Part shown: positions 42,794 to 52,379 of the stretch, one piece after another | How positions within the stretch are numbered: position 1 is the first letter of the stretch | Layout: each line of letters begins with the position of its first letter | Source: Micromonospora qiuiae | GTDB taxonomy: Bacteria > Actinomycetota > Actinomycetes > Mycobacteriales > Micromonosporaceae | Length of the DNA stretch: 64,000 nucleotides | NCBI RefSeq assembly: GCF_016863555.1 | Contig: NZ_BOPC01000034.1 | Coordinates: 33,491 to 97,490 of the forward strand | Direction of reading: 5' to 3' | The notes under the pieces: model-generated | The model's input: only the letters and a program-made list of their open reading frames with translations | What the model was told of the DNA's origin: nothing | Databases searched by the model: none | Program-made: the position numbers and the translations under genes

Positions 42794-44295
42794 CCCTCTG
42801 GGATCCCCGGCTGATGAGCGGACGGGCACCGGACGGGCCCGGCCTGCTGCGCAACTTCGTCGGCGGCGAGTTCGTCGACACCGGCACCCGTTTCACCAAA
42901 CGTTCTCCGGTGACCGGCGAGCCGGTCTTCGAGGTGGTCGAGGCGTCGGAGTCCGTGGTGGACGACGCGGTGACCGCCGCTCGCGCTGCGCTGCGCGGCC
43001 GGTGGGGCCGGATGGGTGAACGGGAGCGCGCCGAGGTGCTGCGCCGGGTCGCCGACGAGCTGGAACGCCGCTTCGAGGACCTGGTCGCCGCCGAGGTCGC
43101 CGACACCGGCAAGGCCATCTCGCAGGCCCGCACCCTGGACATCCCGCGCGGCGCGGCCAACTTCCGGGCCTTCGCCGAGATCGTGGCGACCGCGCCGACC
43201 GAGTCGTTCACCACGGTCACCCCGACCGGCGGCCGGGCGCTCAACTACGCGGTACGCAAACCGGTCGGGGTGGTTGCCGTGATCGTGCCGTGGAACCTGC
43301 CGCTGCTCCTGCTCACCTGGAAGGTCGCCCCGGCCCTGGCCTGCGGCAACGCGGTGGTGGTCAAGCCCAGCGAGGAGACGCCGGCCTCGGCGACGCTGCT
43401 CGCCGAGGTGATGGCCGCGGCCGGCGTACCGGAGGGGGTGTTCAACCTGGTGCACGGCTTCGGCCCGGACTCGGCCGGGGAGTTCCTCACTCGGCACCCG
43501 GGCGTCGACGCGATCACCTTCACCGGCGAGTCCGCCACCGGCGGCGCCATCATGCGGGCCGCCGCCGACGGGGTGAAGGCGGTCAGCTTCGAGCTGGGCG
43601 GCAAGAACGCCGGCCTGGTCTTCGCCGACGCCGACCTGGACGCGGCGGTCGCCGGCTCGGTGCGTTCCAGCTTCACCAATGGCGGGCAGGTGTGTCTCTG
43701 CACCGAACGGATCTACGTGCAGCGGCCGCTGTTCGAGGAGTTCACCGCCCGGCTGGTCAAGCGCGCCGACGAACTGGCGTACGGGTGGCCGACCGACGAG
43801 GCGACGGTGAACATGCCGCTGATCTCGCACGCCCACCGGGACAAGGTGCTCGGCCACTACGACCTGGCTCGCGCCGAGGGCGCGCAGGTGCTCGCCGGCG
43901 GCGGGGTGCCACGCTTCGGCGACGCTCGCGACGGCGGCGCGTACGTGCAGCCGACCGTGCTGACCGGGCTCGACCCGCACGCCCGGACGAACACCGAAGA
44001 GATCTTCGGTCCGGTGGTGCACGTGGCCCCGTTCGACACCGAGGACGAGGCGTACGCGCTGGCCAACGGCACCGACTACGGCCTGGCGGCGGCGGTCTGG
44101 ACCCGGGACGTGGGCCGGGCGCACCGGGCCGGCGCGCGACTGGACGCCGGCATCGTCTGGGTCAACACCTGGTTCCTGCGCGACCTGCGTACCCCGTTCG
44201 GCGGGATGAAGGCCTCCGGCATCGGCCGTGAGGGCGGTCTGCACTCGCTCGACTTCTACTCCGAACTCACCAACGTCTGCTTGGACATGTCATGA
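42790..44295 (+). CDS. 2-Aminomuconate 6-semialdehyde dehydrogenase
   Basis: The 501-residue aldehyde dehydrogenase has catalytic Asn169 (IVPWNLPLLLLTWK), Glu268 (SFELGGKNAG) and Cys302 (GGQVCLCTERIYV), plus TNTEEIFGPVVHVAPFDTEDEA. The family also includes hydroxymuconic semialdehyde dehydrogenases. Its place between Kmo and the meta-pathway genes, with a 3-hydroxyanthranilate dioxygenase downstream, points to 2-aminomuconate semialdehyde. It oxidises it with NAD to 2-aminomuconate. It overlaps both neighbours by 4 bp. Confidence 0.92.
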   Translation: MTLWDPRLMSGRAPDGPGLLRNFVGGEFVDTGTRFTKRSPVTGEPVFEVVEASESVVDDAVTAARAALRGRWGRMGERERAEVLRRVADELERRFEDLVAAEVADTGKAISQARTLDIPRGAANFRAFAEIVATAPTESFTTVTPTGGRALNYAVRKPVGVVAVIVPWNLPLLLLTWKVAPALACGNAVVVKPSEETPASATLLAEVMAAAGVPEGVFNLVHGFGPDSAGEFLTRHPGVDAITFTGESATGGAIMRAAADGVKAVSFELGGKNAGLVFADADLDAAVAGSVRSSFTNGGQVCLCTERIYVQRPLFEEFTARLVKRADELAYGWPTDEATVNMPLISHAHRDKVLGHYDLARAEGAQVLAGGGVPRFGDARDGGAYVQPTVLTGLDPHARTNTEEIFGPVVHVAPFDTEDEAYALANGTDYGLAAAVWTRDVGRAHRAGARLDAGIVWVNTWFLRDLRTPFGGMKASGIGREGGLHSLDFYSELTNVCLDMS

Positions 44296-45089
44296 CCGTC
44301 GATATCGAAGCGGCCAGCCGCGAACTCACCGAGGCCCGGGACAGCGGCAAGCCCTGCCCGCCGCTGCGCGGGCGGCTGCTGCCCGAGGGGGACGTCGAGT
44401 CCGCGTACCGGGTGCAGCAGCGCCAGGTGGGCGAGTGGCTGGCCGCCGGGCAGCGCCGGGTGGGCGCGAAGATCGGGTTGACCTCCCGGGCGGTGCAGGA
44501 GAGCCTCGGCGTGTACGAGCCGGACTTCGGGGTGCTCACCGACGCGATGGCAGTGCCCGACGGCGTCGAGGTCGGCCTCGGCCGGCTGCTCCAGCCCCGG
44601 GTGGAGGCGGAGGTGGCGTTCGTGCTCGGCGCCGACCTGCCCGACGACCGGGTCACCACCGCCGACCTGCTGCGCGCCGTGGACCACCTGCTGCCGGCCA
44701 TCGAGATCGTCGACTCGCGCGTCGCCGGCTGGGACATCTCCATCGTGGACACCGTGGCCGACAACGCCTCCAGCGGGCTGTTCGTGCTCGGCACCACCCC
44801 GCGTCGCCTCGGCGACGTGGACCTGCGGCTGTGCGGGATGGTGCTGGAGCACGCCGGTGAGCCGGTGTCGGTCGGCGCCGGCGCGGCCTGCCTCGGCAAC
44901 CCGCTGCACGCGCTGGCCTGGCTGGCCGGCACCATGGCCCGCGCCGGTGACCCGCTGCGCGCCGGCGACGTGGTGCTCTCCGGCGCGCTCGGCCCGATGG
45001 TGCCGGTGACGCCCGGCGCCGCGTACGAGGCCCGGATCTCCGGCCTCGGCTCGGTCCGGGCATGTTTTTCCAGGGAGGTCGCCCCATGA
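44292..45089 (+). CDS. 2-Oxopent-4-enoate hydratase
   Basis: The 265-residue protein belongs to the MhpD/FAH-like hydratase family: [81 protein letters not shown]. The Gly/Leu spacing of the first motif and VYEPDFG match hydratase rather than the decarboxylase paralogue at 47154. It adds water to 2-oxopent-4-enoate to give 4-hydroxy-2-oxovalerate. ATGA overlaps occur at both ends. Confidence 0.88.
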   Translation: MTVDIEAASRELTEARDSGKPCPPLRGRLLPEGDVESAYRVQQRQVGEWLAAGQRRVGAKIGLTSRAVQESLGVYEPDFGVLTDAMAVPDGVEVGLGRLLQPRVEAEVAFVLGADLPDDRVTTADLLRAVDHLLPAIEIVDSRVAGWDISIVDTVADNASSGLFVLGTTPRRLGDVDLRLCGMVLEHAGEPVSVGAGAACLGNPLHALAWLAGTMARAGDPLRAGDVVLSGALGPMVPVTPGAAYEARISGLGSVRACFSREVAP

Positions 45090-46102
45090 CGGGTGTGGCG
45101 GTGATCGGGTCGGGCAACATCGGCACCGACCTGATGATCAAGGTGCTCCGGCTCAGCAGTGATCCCGACGGGTCGCGACTGCGGGACTCCGCTTCGCTGC
45201 GTTCCTCGCGCTCCCCGGCGAGCCTGCGGATGGTGGCCATGGCCGGCATCGACCCGGCCTCCGACGGGCTCGCCCGGGCCCGCCGGCTCGGCGTGGCCAC
45301 CACCGCCGAAGGCGTGGACGGGCTGGTGGCGATGCCCGAGTTCGCCGACGTCGAGTTGGTCTTCGACGCCACCTCGGCCGGCGCGCACCGGCACAACGAC
45401 GCGGTGCTGCGCGCGCACGGCCGCACGGTGGTGGACCTCACCCCGGCGGCGATCGGCCCGTACGTGGTGCCGCCGGTCAACCTGGACGAACACCTGCACG
45501 AGACGAACCTCAACATGGTCACCTGCGGCGGCCAGGCGACGGTGCCGATCGTCGCCGCGGTGCGCCGGGTCACCCCGGTGGCGTACGGCGAGATCGTCGC
45601 CTCGATCGCCTCCCGCTCGGCCGGGCCGGGCACCCGAGCCAACATCGACGAGTTCACCGAGACCACGGCCCGGGCGATCGAGGTGGTCGGCGGCGCCGAC
45701 CGGGGCAAGGCGATCATCGTGCTCAACCCGGCCGAGCCGCCGCTGCTGATGCGCGACACCGTCTACTGTCTCTGCCCGGACGCCGACGCCGACCGGTCCG
45801 CCATCGCCGACTCGGTCGCCGCGATGGTGGCCGACGTGCAGGAGTACGTCCCGGGGTACCGGCTCAAGCAGGACGTGCAGTTCGACCGGGTGGACACCTA
45901 CGTGCCGGCGCTCGGTCGGCACCTCACCGGATTGCAGGTCTCGGTCTTCCTGGAGGTCTCCGGTGCCGGGCATTACCTGCCCGCGTACGCCGGGAACCTG
46001 GACATCATGACCTCGGCCGCGCTGCGGACGGCGGAGCGGCTGGTGGCCCACCGTGCGGCGCAGGTCGCCGTGGCGGCCCGGAGCGACGGGGGGATCGCGT
46101 GA
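45086..46102 (+). CDS. Acetaldehyde dehydrogenase (acetylating) with extra N-terminal insertion
   Basis: The 338-residue enzyme converts acetaldehyde, NAD and CoA to acetyl-CoA. It shows [20 protein letters not shown] (NAD site), [22 protein letters not shown] with Cys147, and [25 protein letters not shown]. Between KVLRLS and [10 protein letters not shown] there is an insertion of about 22 residues ([20 protein letters not shown], nt 45159-45225) not expected in the family. GGGAGG precedes the ATG. It works with the aldolase encoded next, with which these enzymes normally form a channelling complex. Confidence 0.94.
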   Translation: MTGVAVIGSGNIGTDLMIKVLRLSSDPDGSRLRDSASLRSSRSPASLRMVAMAGIDPASDGLARARRLGVATTAEGVDGLVAMPEFADVELVFDATSAGAHRHNDAVLRAHGRTVVDLTPAAIGPYVVPPVNLDEHLHETNLNMVTCGGQATVPIVAAVRRVTPVAYGEIVASIASRSAGPGTRANIDEFTETTARAIEVVGGADRGKAIIVLNPAEPPLLMRDTVYCLCPDADADRSAIADSVAAMVADVQEYVPGYRLKQDVQFDRVDTYVPALGRHLTGLQVSVFLEVSGAGHYLPAYAGNLDIMTSAALRTAERLVAHRAAQVAVAARSDGGIA

Positions 46103-47157
46103 CCGAGCTGTACATCCAGGACGTGACGCTGCGTGACGGCATGCACGCCATCGCGCACCGGTACACCGTCGACCAGGTCCGCACCATCGCCGCCGCGCTG
46201 GACGCCGCGGGGGTGGCCGCGATCGAGGTGGCGCACGGCGACGGCCTGGCCGGGGCCAGCGTCAACTACGGTCACGGCGCGGCGAGCGACGCCGAGTGGA
46301 TCTCCGCTGCCGCCGAGGTGATGACCAACGCGAAGCTGACCACCCTGCTGCTGCCGGGCATCGGCACCATCGCCGACCTGAAGGCGGCCAGGGCGCTCGG
46401 GGTGACCAGCGTCCGCATCGCCACGCACTGCACCGAGGCGGACATCTCGGCCCAGCACATCTCCTGGGCCAGGGAGAACGGCATGGACGTGGCCGGCTTC
46501 CTGATGATGTCGCACATGAACGACCCGGCCGGGCTGGCCGCGCAGGCCAAACTGATGGAGTCGTACGGGGCACACTGCGTCTACGTCACCGACTCCGGCG
46601 GCCGGCTGCTGATGTCCGACGTGGCGCAGCGGATCGACGCGTACCGGCAGGTCCTCGAACCGACCACGCAGATCGGCATCCACGCCCACCACAACCTCTC
46701 GCTCGGCGTGGCCAACAGCGTGGTCGCCGTCGAGCACGGCCGGATCGCCGGCGACGGCCCGGTCGGATCGCCGGCCGGCCGGACCGTCCGGGTGGACGCC
46801 TCTTTGGCCGGGATGGGCGCCGGGGCCGGCAACGCACCGCTGGAGGTCTTCGTCGCGGTCGCCGAACTGCACGGCTGGAAGCACGGCTGCGACGTCTTCG
46901 CGCTGATGGACGCCGCCGACGACGTCGTCCGCCCGTTGCAGGACCGGCCGGTCCAGGTCGACCGGGAAACCCTCTCCCTGGGGTACGCCGGGGTCTACTC
47001 CAGCTTCCTGCGGCACGCCGAACGGGCCTCGGCGCGCTACGGGGTGGACGTCCGCTCGATCCTGGTCGAGCTGGGCCAGCGGCGGATGGTCGGCGGCCAG
47101 GAGGACATGATCGTCGATGTGGCGCTGGACCTCGCCACCGGCAAGGGGGAATCATGA
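46099..47157 (+). CDS. 4-Hydroxy-2-oxovalerate aldolase
   Basis: The 352-residue HMGL-like TIM barrel starts [20 protein letters not shown] with the metal/catalytic residues. It continues [74 protein letters not shown] and [22 protein letters not shown]. It cleaves 4-hydroxy-2-oxovalerate to pyruvate and acetaldehyde, which passes to the preceding gene's dehydrogenase. GTG start, GTGA overlap. Confidence 0.96.
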   Translation: MTELYIQDVTLRDGMHAIAHRYTVDQVRTIAAALDAAGVAAIEVAHGDGLAGASVNYGHGAASDAEWISAAAEVMTNAKLTTLLLPGIGTIADLKAARALGVTSVRIATHCTEADISAQHISWARENGMDVAGFLMMSHMNDPAGLAAQAKLMESYGAHCVYVTDSGGRLLMSDVAQRIDAYRQVLEPTTQIGIHAHHNLSLGVANSVVAVEHGRIAGDGPVGSPAGRTVRVDASLAGMGAGAGNAPLEVFVAVAELHGWKHGCDVFALMDAADDVVRPLQDRPVQVDRETLSLGYAGVYSSFLRHAERASARYGVDVRSILVELGQRRMVGGQEDMIVDVALDLATGKGES

Positions 47158-47927
47158 TCGGGCCGGACATCGCCGGCATCGCGCAGACGCTGGGTGCGGC
47201 GGCAGACAACGCCTCGCCGATCCCGCAACTGGCCGCCGAGACCGGCCTCGACGTCGACGCCGCGTACGCGGTGCAGGCCGCCCTGCTCCAACGCCGGCTC
47301 GACCGGGGTGAGCGGCTGGTCGGCCTCAAGATGGGGCTGACCAGCAAGGCGAAGATGGCCCAGGTCGGGGTGGACGAGGTGATCTGGGGGCAGCTCACCG
47401 ACGTGATGCGGGTGCCCGACGGCGGCAGCGTCGACGTGGCTGCCTTCATCCACCCCCGGGTCGAGCCGGAGGTGGCGTTCCTGCTGGACCGGCTCCCCGA
47501 GCCCGGCGAACCGGTCGGCGACTTCACCGACGCGGTACGCGCCGTCGCCCCGGCGATCGAGCTGATCGACTCCCGGTACGCCAACTTCACCTTCTCCCTG
47601 CCGGACGTGATCGCCGACAACACCTCGGCCGCCGCGTTCGTGATCGGGCCGTGGTCGCCGGTGCCGAACGGGCTGGACAACCTCGGCGTGCTGCTGGAAA
47701 TCGACGGGCGGGTGGCGCAGGTCGGCTCGACCGCGGCCATCCTCGGCGATCCGCGGCGCGCGTTGGACGAGGGGATCCGGCTGGCCGGGCGGCACGGGGT
47801 GCGGTTGCGCTCCGGCTGGGTGTTCCTGGCCGGCGCCGCCACGGCTGCTGTGCCGTTGCGTGCGGGTGCTCATGTGAGGGCGACTGTCGAGAAGCTCGGT
47901 ACGGTCTCGTTCCGGAGTGTGTCGTGA
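47154..47927 (+). CDS. 2-Oxo-3-hexenedioate (4-oxalocrotonate) decarboxylase
   Basis: The 257-residue paralogue of the hydratase at 44292 carries the decarboxylase-like version of the family motifs: [78 protein letters not shown]. It removes CO2 from 4-oxalocrotonate to give 2-oxopent-4-enoate. The assignment of which paralogue is hydratase and which decarboxylase follows sequence resemblance to DmpH and MhpD. Confidence 0.88.
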   Translation: MIGPDIAGIAQTLGAAADNASPIPQLAAETGLDVDAAYAVQAALLQRRLDRGERLVGLKMGLTSKAKMAQVGVDEVIWGQLTDVMRVPDGGSVDVAAFIHPRVEPEVAFLLDRLPEPGEPVGDFTDAVRAVAPAIELIDSRYANFTFSLPDVIADNTSAAAFVIGPWSPVPNGLDNLGVLLEIDGRVAQVGSTAAILGDPRRALDEGIRLAGRHGVRLRSGWVFLAGAATAAVPLRAGAHVRATVEKLGTVSFRSVS

Positions 47928-48358
47928 GTGGTGACGGGGCTCGGGTGGTGGCGGGCAAGGCCGTGCCTCGGGGGGCGTTCCCGCACGTGAAGGTGGCGGG
48001 CGGGTTCGTGTTCGTGTCGGGGACGTCGTCCCGGCGGGCGGACAACACGTTCGCCGGTGTGTCGGTGGACGAGTTCGGCACGACGGACCTGGACATCCGG
48101 GAGCAGACGCGGGCGGTCATCGAGAACATCGGTGATCTGCTGCGCTCGGTCGGCGCCGAGTTGTCCGACCTGGTGCAGGTGACGTCGTACCTGGTCAACA
48201 TGAACGACTTTGGTGGGTACAACGAGGTGTGGGCGGAGTTCTTCGACGCCACCGGGCCGACCCGAACCACGGTGGCCGTGCACCAGTTGCCGCATCCGCA
48301 CCTGTTGATCGAGATGCAGGCCGTGGCCCTGCTAACGACAGGAGGCAGCCGTGAGTGA
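47924..48358 (+). CDS. 2-Aminomuconate deaminase (RidA family)
   Basis: The 144-residue YjgF/RidA-fold protein starts at a GTG overlapping the previous stop. It has [27 protein letters not shown], the RidA core [26 protein letters not shown], and a final [14 protein letters not shown] with the family Glu. In the meta version of kynurenine breakdown, the RidA-like enzyme releases ammonia from 2-aminomuconate. The role is set by this context. Confidence 0.88.
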   Translation: MSGDGARVVAGKAVPRGAFPHVKVAGGFVFVSGTSSRRADNTFAGVSVDEFGTTDLDIREQTRAVIENIGDLLRSVGAELSDLVQVTSYLVNMNDFGGYNEVWAEFFDATGPTRTTVAVHQLPHPHLLIEMQAVALLTTGGSRE

Positions 48359-48875
48359 GATCGCCGAGCCGTTCAGCTTTCCCGGCTGGATCGCCGAGAA
48401 CCAGCACCTGCTCAAGCCACCGGTGGGCAACAAGGAGATGTTCCCCGGCTCCGACGACTTCATCGTGATGGTGGTGGGTGGGCCCAACCAGCGCACCGAC
48501 TTCCACGTCGACCCGTACGAAGAGTTCTTCTACCAGGTCAAGGGCAACATGCACATCAACCTGATGACCCCGCAGGGGCCGCGTACGGTGCACGTGCGCG
48601 AGGGTCAGATGTGGATGCTGCCGCGCAACGTGCCGCACTCGCCGCAGCGGCCGGAGCCCGGCTCGATCGGCGTGGTGGTCGAGCGGGTCCGTCCGGAGGG
48701 GACGCTGGAGAAGTTCCAGTGGTACTGCCCCGAGTGCGGGCACAAGGTGCACGAGGTCGAGTTGCAGGTACGCGACATCGCCGCCGACCTGCCCCCGGTC
48801 TTCGGCGCGTTCTACGCCGACGAGTCGGCGCGTACCTGCGACAACTGCGGCACGCTGCACCCGGGCAAGGGCTGA
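48351..48875 (+). CDS. nbaC: 3-Hydroxyanthranilate 3,4-dioxygenase
   Basis: The 174-residue cupin has [36 protein letters not shown] with the Fe ligands His/Glu, then [27 protein letters not shown]. It has the bacterial C-terminal rubredoxin-like site (WYCPECGHK and [12 protein letters not shown]) that binds a second iron. It opens 3-hydroxyanthranilate to 2-amino-3-carboxymuconate semialdehyde. It overlaps the RidA gene by 8 bp and the next gene by 1 bp. Confidence 0.97.
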   Translation: MSEIAEPFSFPGWIAENQHLLKPPVGNKEMFPGSDDFIVMVVGGPNQRTDFHVDPYEEFFYQVKGNMHINLMTPQGPRTVHVREGQMWMLPRNVPHSPQRPEPGSIGVVVERVRPEGTLEKFQWYCPECGHKVHEVELQVRDIAADLPPVFGAFYADESARTCDNCGTLHPGKG

Positions 48876-49915
48876 TGGCGGGCCGGGTGTCGGCGGCGTC
48901 GCCCGTGGTGGACGTGCACACGCACGTCGTACCGAAGGGCTGGCCGGATCTGGCCGCAGCGTGCGGCGGGTCCGGCTGGCCCTGGCTGCGGGTCGACTCG
49001 GAGCGCGCCGCAATGATCATGGTGGGGGAGACCGAGTTCCGGCCGATCGGTGCCGAATGCTGGGACGCGCCGACCCGGCTGGCCGACATGGCCGCCGACG
49101 GCGTGGACGTGCAGGTGGTCTCGCCCACGCCGGTGTTCTTCAGCTACGACCGTCCGGCCGAGCAGGCGGTGCGGGTGGCCCGGATCTTCAACGACCTGAC
49201 CCTGGAAGTGACCGCGGCCGGTGGTGACCGGCTGCTGCCGTTCTGCCAGGTGCCGTTGCAGGACCCGGACGCCGCCTGCGCCGAGCTGGACCGCTGCCTG
49301 GCCGCCGGGCACGTCGGCGTGGAGATCGGCAACCACGTCGGCGACCGGGACCTGGACGACGCCGGGATCGTGACGTTCCTGACCCACTGCGCCCAGGTGG
49401 GTGCCCCGGTCTTCGTTCACCCGTGGGACATGCCCGGTGGCCCGCGGCTCGACCGCTGGATGGCCCGGTGGCTCACCGGGATGCCGGCCGAGACGCACCT
49501 GTCGGTGCTCTCGATGATCCTCGGTGGGGTCTTCGACAAGGTGCCGCCGAGCCTGCGGATCTGCTTCGCCCACGGCGGCGGCAGCTTCCCGTTCTGGCTG
49601 GGCCGCGCCGACAACGCCTGGCACCGCCGGGGCGATCTGGTACGCGGTGCCTCCGCCGCCCCGCCCAGCTCCTACATCGACCGGTTCTACGTCGACTCGG
49701 TGGTCTTCTCGCCGCCCGCCCTGCGGCTGCTGGTCGACACCATGGGCGCCGACCGGGTGCTGCTCGGCAGCGACTACCCGTACCCGCTGGGCGAGCGTCC
49801 GGTCGGCCGGGTGATCCACGACGCCGACTTCCTCACCGAAGCCCAGCGTCACCAACTGCTCGGCGGCAACGCCCTGCACTTCCTGCACGGCAGTGAAGGA
49901 AGGGCCCCCTCTTAA
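48875..49915 (+). CDS. nbaD: 2-Amino-3-carboxymuconate-6-semialdehyde decarboxylase
   Basis: The 346-residue amidohydrolase starts with VVDVHTHVVPKGWPDL, with His15 and His17 as zinc ligands. It has WDAPTRLADMAADGVDVQVVSPTPVFFSYD, PLQDPDAACAELDRCL, VFVHPWDMPGG, ICFAHGGGSFPFWLGRADNAWHRR, and VLLGSDYPYPLGE with the metal Asp. It decarboxylates the ring-opening product to 2-aminomuconate semialdehyde. The last residues SEGRAPS and the TAA stop are supplied by a dispersed repeat element; the native end after LHFLHG is otherwise normal. Confidence 0.96.
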   Translation: MAGRVSAASPVVDVHTHVVPKGWPDLAAACGGSGWPWLRVDSERAAMIMVGETEFRPIGAECWDAPTRLADMAADGVDVQVVSPTPVFFSYDRPAEQAVRVARIFNDLTLEVTAAGGDRLLPFCQVPLQDPDAACAELDRCLAAGHVGVEIGNHVGDRDLDDAGIVTFLTHCAQVGAPVFVHPWDMPGGPRLDRWMARWLTGMPAETHLSVLSMILGGVFDKVPPSLRICFAHGGGSFPFWLGRADNAWHRRGDLVRGASAAPPSSYIDRFYVDSVVFSPPALRLLVDTMGADRVLLGSDYPYPLGERPVGRVIHDADFLTEAQRHQLLGGNALHFLHGSEGRAPS

Positions 49916-49947
49916 CGCCTGCTGTATGGAAGGGGCCCCCTGTTAAC
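49895..49947. repeat. Dispersed GGGGCCC repeat element, copy 4
   Basis: In the reverse sense GTTAACAGGGGGCCCCTTCC is followed by ATACAGCAGGC and GTTAAGAGGGGGCCCTTCCT. The TAA of the upstream decarboxylase gene is inside it. Confidence 0.9.
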
Positions 49948-50019
49948 AGCCGGGCCAACAGCCGGGCGCCCCCCGACCGGCTAACAGCCGGGCCGCACCC
50001 GGCTGGCTAACAGCCGGGC
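49945..50019. repeat. Four direct copies of AACAGCCGGGC
   Basis: The 11-mer occurs at 49945, 49957, 49983 and 50009, with start spacings of 12, 26 and 26 bp, between the end of the kynurenine operon and the amidase gene. The first copy overlaps the dispersed element. Confidence 0.85.
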
Positions 50020-50076
50020 CATATCGACCGGCGCGTGACGTGTGCAACCGACGCACCCTCGGGGCAGGATGGCGAT

Positions 50077-51540
50077 ATGGCCGAGCCGCACGACCTGACT
50101 GCGTTGGAGCAGGCCGCGGCGATCGCCCGTGGTGAGCTGTCCAGCCTGGAGCTGGCCGAACACCACCTGCACCGCGTCGACGCGCTCGGCGACACCGTCG
50201 GCGCGTTCGTCACGGTCACCGCTGAGCTGGCCCGCGCGGCCGCGCGGGCCGCCGACGCGGCGCCGGCCGACGAGCGTGGGCCGCTGCACGGCGTACCGAC
50301 CGCGATCAAGGACCTGACGTTGACCGCGGGGGTCCGCACCACCTTCGGCTCGGCCGCGTTCGCCGACTTCGTGCCACCGGTCGACGCCGACGTGGTGCGT
50401 TTCCTGCGCGCGGCCGGTCTGGTCAGCCTCGGCAAGACCACCACCTCCGAGCTGGGCTGCTCGCTCTACTCCGAAGGGCTGGTGGCTCCGCCGGCCCGTA
50501 ACCCGTGGGATCTTGCGTACACCGCCGGTGGTTCCAGCGGCGGCGCGGCGGCGGCGGTGGCCGCGGGCCTGGTGCCGGTGGCCCAGGGCTCCGACGGTGG
50601 TGGCTCGCTGCGCATCCCCGCGTCGCTGTGCGGCCTGATCGGCTACAAGCCCAGCCGTGGCCTGGTCTCCGGTGGCCCGCTCGGCTCCGGCGCCTTCGGC
50701 CTGCCGACCAACGGCCCGATCGGTCGGACCGTCGCCGACGTCGCCGCGCTGCTCGACGTCCTGGCCGAGCCGGTGCCCGGCGAGCCGTACCTGCCGCCCG
50801 TCCCGCCCCCCGGTGGCTACCTGTCCGCAGCCCGCGGCGCCGCACCCGGTCGGCTGCGGGTCGGCCGGTTCACCGCCCCGATGCTCGCCGACGAACCGGT
50901 CCACCCCGACTGCGTCGCCGCCGTGGACCGGGCCGCCGCGTTGCTCACCGCCGCCGGTCACGAGGTGGTCGAGGTGCCACCGCCGCTCGGGCCACAGGTC
51001 TGGCCGCTGTTCGAGGTCGTCTGGTACGTCCTCGCGCTCGCCCCGGTGCCGCTCGAGCGGGAGCGCGAGCTGCTGCCGCTGACCCGCTTCCTGCGGTCCC
51101 GGGGGGCCGGGATCTCCGCCGGCACCCTCACCGCCACCCTGGGCGAGATCCAGGCGCAGGTACGCCTCGGCGCCCGCCGCACCGCCGGCTGCGACGTGCT
51201 GCTCTGTCCGACCCTGGCGTCCCCGCAGGCCCCGATCGGCTGGTTCACCGAGGGACGTACCCCGGAGGAGGACTTCGACCTGCAACGGCGGTTCTCGCCG
51301 TACTGCGCGGTGTTCAACGTCACGGGGGCGCCGTCCGTCTCGCTGCCGGTCGGGGTGGCGGCCGAGGGACTGCCCGTCGGGGTGCTGCTCACCGGGCGGT
51401 ACGGCGACGACGCGAGACTGGTCGCGGCCGCTGCGCAACTTGAGAGGTCCAGTGGCGGATGGGATCGCCACCCCGCAGTCTGGCGGAGCGTCGGCTCCGC
51501 TAACGTGAATGGCAGCGGAGTCGGGAGGTCATCCCGGTGA
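50077..51540 (+). CDS. Amidase (amidase signature family)
   Basis: The ATG at 50077 ([20 protein letters not shown]) was preferred over 50035; CAGGAT lies 6 nt before it. The 487-residue protein has the Ser-cisSer-Lys triad: [17 protein letters not shown] (Lys), [44 protein letters not shown] (the Gly/Ser-rich signature with both Ser). It hydrolyses an unknown amide. It follows the kynurenine operon after a 161 bp gap with repeats. The operon lacks a kynurenine formamidase, so a role there is conceivable but not shown. Confidence 0.9.
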   Translation: MAEPHDLTALEQAAAIARGELSSLELAEHHLHRVDALGDTVGAFVTVTAELARAAARAADAAPADERGPLHGVPTAIKDLTLTAGVRTTFGSAAFADFVPPVDADVVRFLRAAGLVSLGKTTTSELGCSLYSEGLVAPPARNPWDLAYTAGGSSGGAAAAVAAGLVPVAQGSDGGGSLRIPASLCGLIGYKPSRGLVSGGPLGSGAFGLPTNGPIGRTVADVAALLDVLAEPVPGEPYLPPVPPPGGYLSAARGAAPGRLRVGRFTAPMLADEPVHPDCVAAVDRAAALLTAAGHEVVEVPPPLGPQVWPLFEVVWYVLALAPVPLERERELLPLTRFLRSRGAGISAGTLTATLGEIQAQVRLGARRTAGCDVLLCPTLASPQAPIGWFTEGRTPEEDFDLQRRFSPYCAVFNVTGAPSVSLPVGVAAEGLPVGVLLTGRYGDDARLVAAAAQLERSSGGWDRHPAVWRSVGSANVNGSGVGRSSR

Positions 51541-51895
51541 CCAGTCACCCGATCCGGTCGAAGGTCTCTCTTTCCGCCTGGGGGCGTTGGGATTGTCTGT
51601 AACCGACACGTTGCTGGTCTTCGTCGGCATCCCGGCAGCCGTCGTGCTGGTGATCGCCGGCCTCGTCTACGGGGGCAGCGGCAGCGGTGGCGGCGGCGCC
51701 AAACGCTACCGCCCGGGCCGGCCGTTCGACTTCACGCCGGTCTGGTTCCTCGGCCGGCCGGAGGAGCTGGCCGACTCGGCCGGCACCGTGCTGGCAGCGG
51801 GGGCGCAGGCGCCGGCGCTGACCAGCCGGAAGCAGAAGCAGGCTGGCGTCGAGGCGCCGGCCGGTGGAACCGGAGGCGCAAGTGACCGTTGGTGA
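51509..51895 (+). CDS. Small membrane protein upstream of a DUF5130 gene
   Basis: The frame from ATG 51509 overlaps the amidase end by 32 bp. A TTG at 51593 giving LSVTDTLLVFVGIPAAVVLV is a plausible alternative start and would remove the overlap. The product (128 or 100 residues) has one TM helix, then a Gly/Ser stretch, AKRYRPGRPFDFTPVWFLGRPEELA and a disordered tail. It is translated just before the DUF5130 gene, with which it overlaps by 14 bp. The function is unknown. Confidence 0.7.
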   Translation: MAAESGGHPGDQSPDPVEGLSFRLGALGLSVTDTLLVFVGIPAAVVLVIAGLVYGGSGSGGGGAKRYRPGRPFDFTPVWFLGRPEELADSAGTVLAAGAQAPALTSRKQKQAGVEAPAGGTGGASDRW

Positions 51896-52295
51896 GAAGC
51901 AGGCCGAGGCCGGGACGGGACAGCCGCCCGCCGTGCTCGACGGGCCGTTCTCGACCCGCCAACTGCTACGCATCGACGAGGCGCTGCGGTTGGCCGACCG
52001 GTCGTCCGGCCTGGTCTTCTCGGTCTTCGTCGGCGGCCTCGACGAGCCGATCCGGGAGCACGCCGAGCGGCTGCACCGTCAGCTCGCCGAGCCCGACCGG
52101 TCGGTACTGATCGCGCTCTCGCCCAACCAGCGGCAGCTGGAGATCGTTACCGGGCGGTACGCCCGCAAGCGCATCCCGGACACGTACGCCAAGCTCGCCG
52201 CGCTGTCGATGGTGTCCGCCTTCGGCGGCGGTGACCTGGCCGGCGGCATCATCCAGGGCCTCGACCAGCTCGCCCGCTACGCCGGCAAGGGCTGA
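51882..52295 (+). CDS. DUF5130 (TPM-like) protein
   Basis: The GTG at 51882 follows GGAGG by 6 nt. The 137-residue protein has FSTRQLLRIDEALRLADRSSGLVFSVFVGGLDEPIREHAERLHRQL, LIALSPNQRQLEIVTGRYARKRI and LAALSMVSAFGGGDLAGGIIQGLDQLARY. This resembles the TPM/DUF5130 family of small actinobacterial proteins. The membrane gene upstream may anchor it. Confidence 0.8.
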   Translation: MTVGEKQAEAGTGQPPAVLDGPFSTRQLLRIDEALRLADRSSGLVFSVFVGGLDEPIREHAERLHRQLAEPDRSVLIALSPNQRQLEIVTGRYARKRIPDTYAKLAALSMVSAFGGGDLAGGIIQGLDQLARYAGKG

Positions 52296-52307
52296 AGCGC
52301 CCGACGT

Positions 52308-52351
52308 ACGACAGAGCCCGGCCCGCGTCGTGCGGGGCCGGGCTCTGTCGT
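52308..52351. terminator. Bidirectional hairpin between DUF5130 and pepN
   Basis: ACGACAGAGCCCGGCCC and its complement form a stem of about 17 bp with a short loop, centred between the two convergent stop codons. This fits a shared terminator for both strands. Confidence 0.88.
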
Positions 52352-52379
52352 TCGGGGTCGGGCTTTCGCGTGCCGTCGG

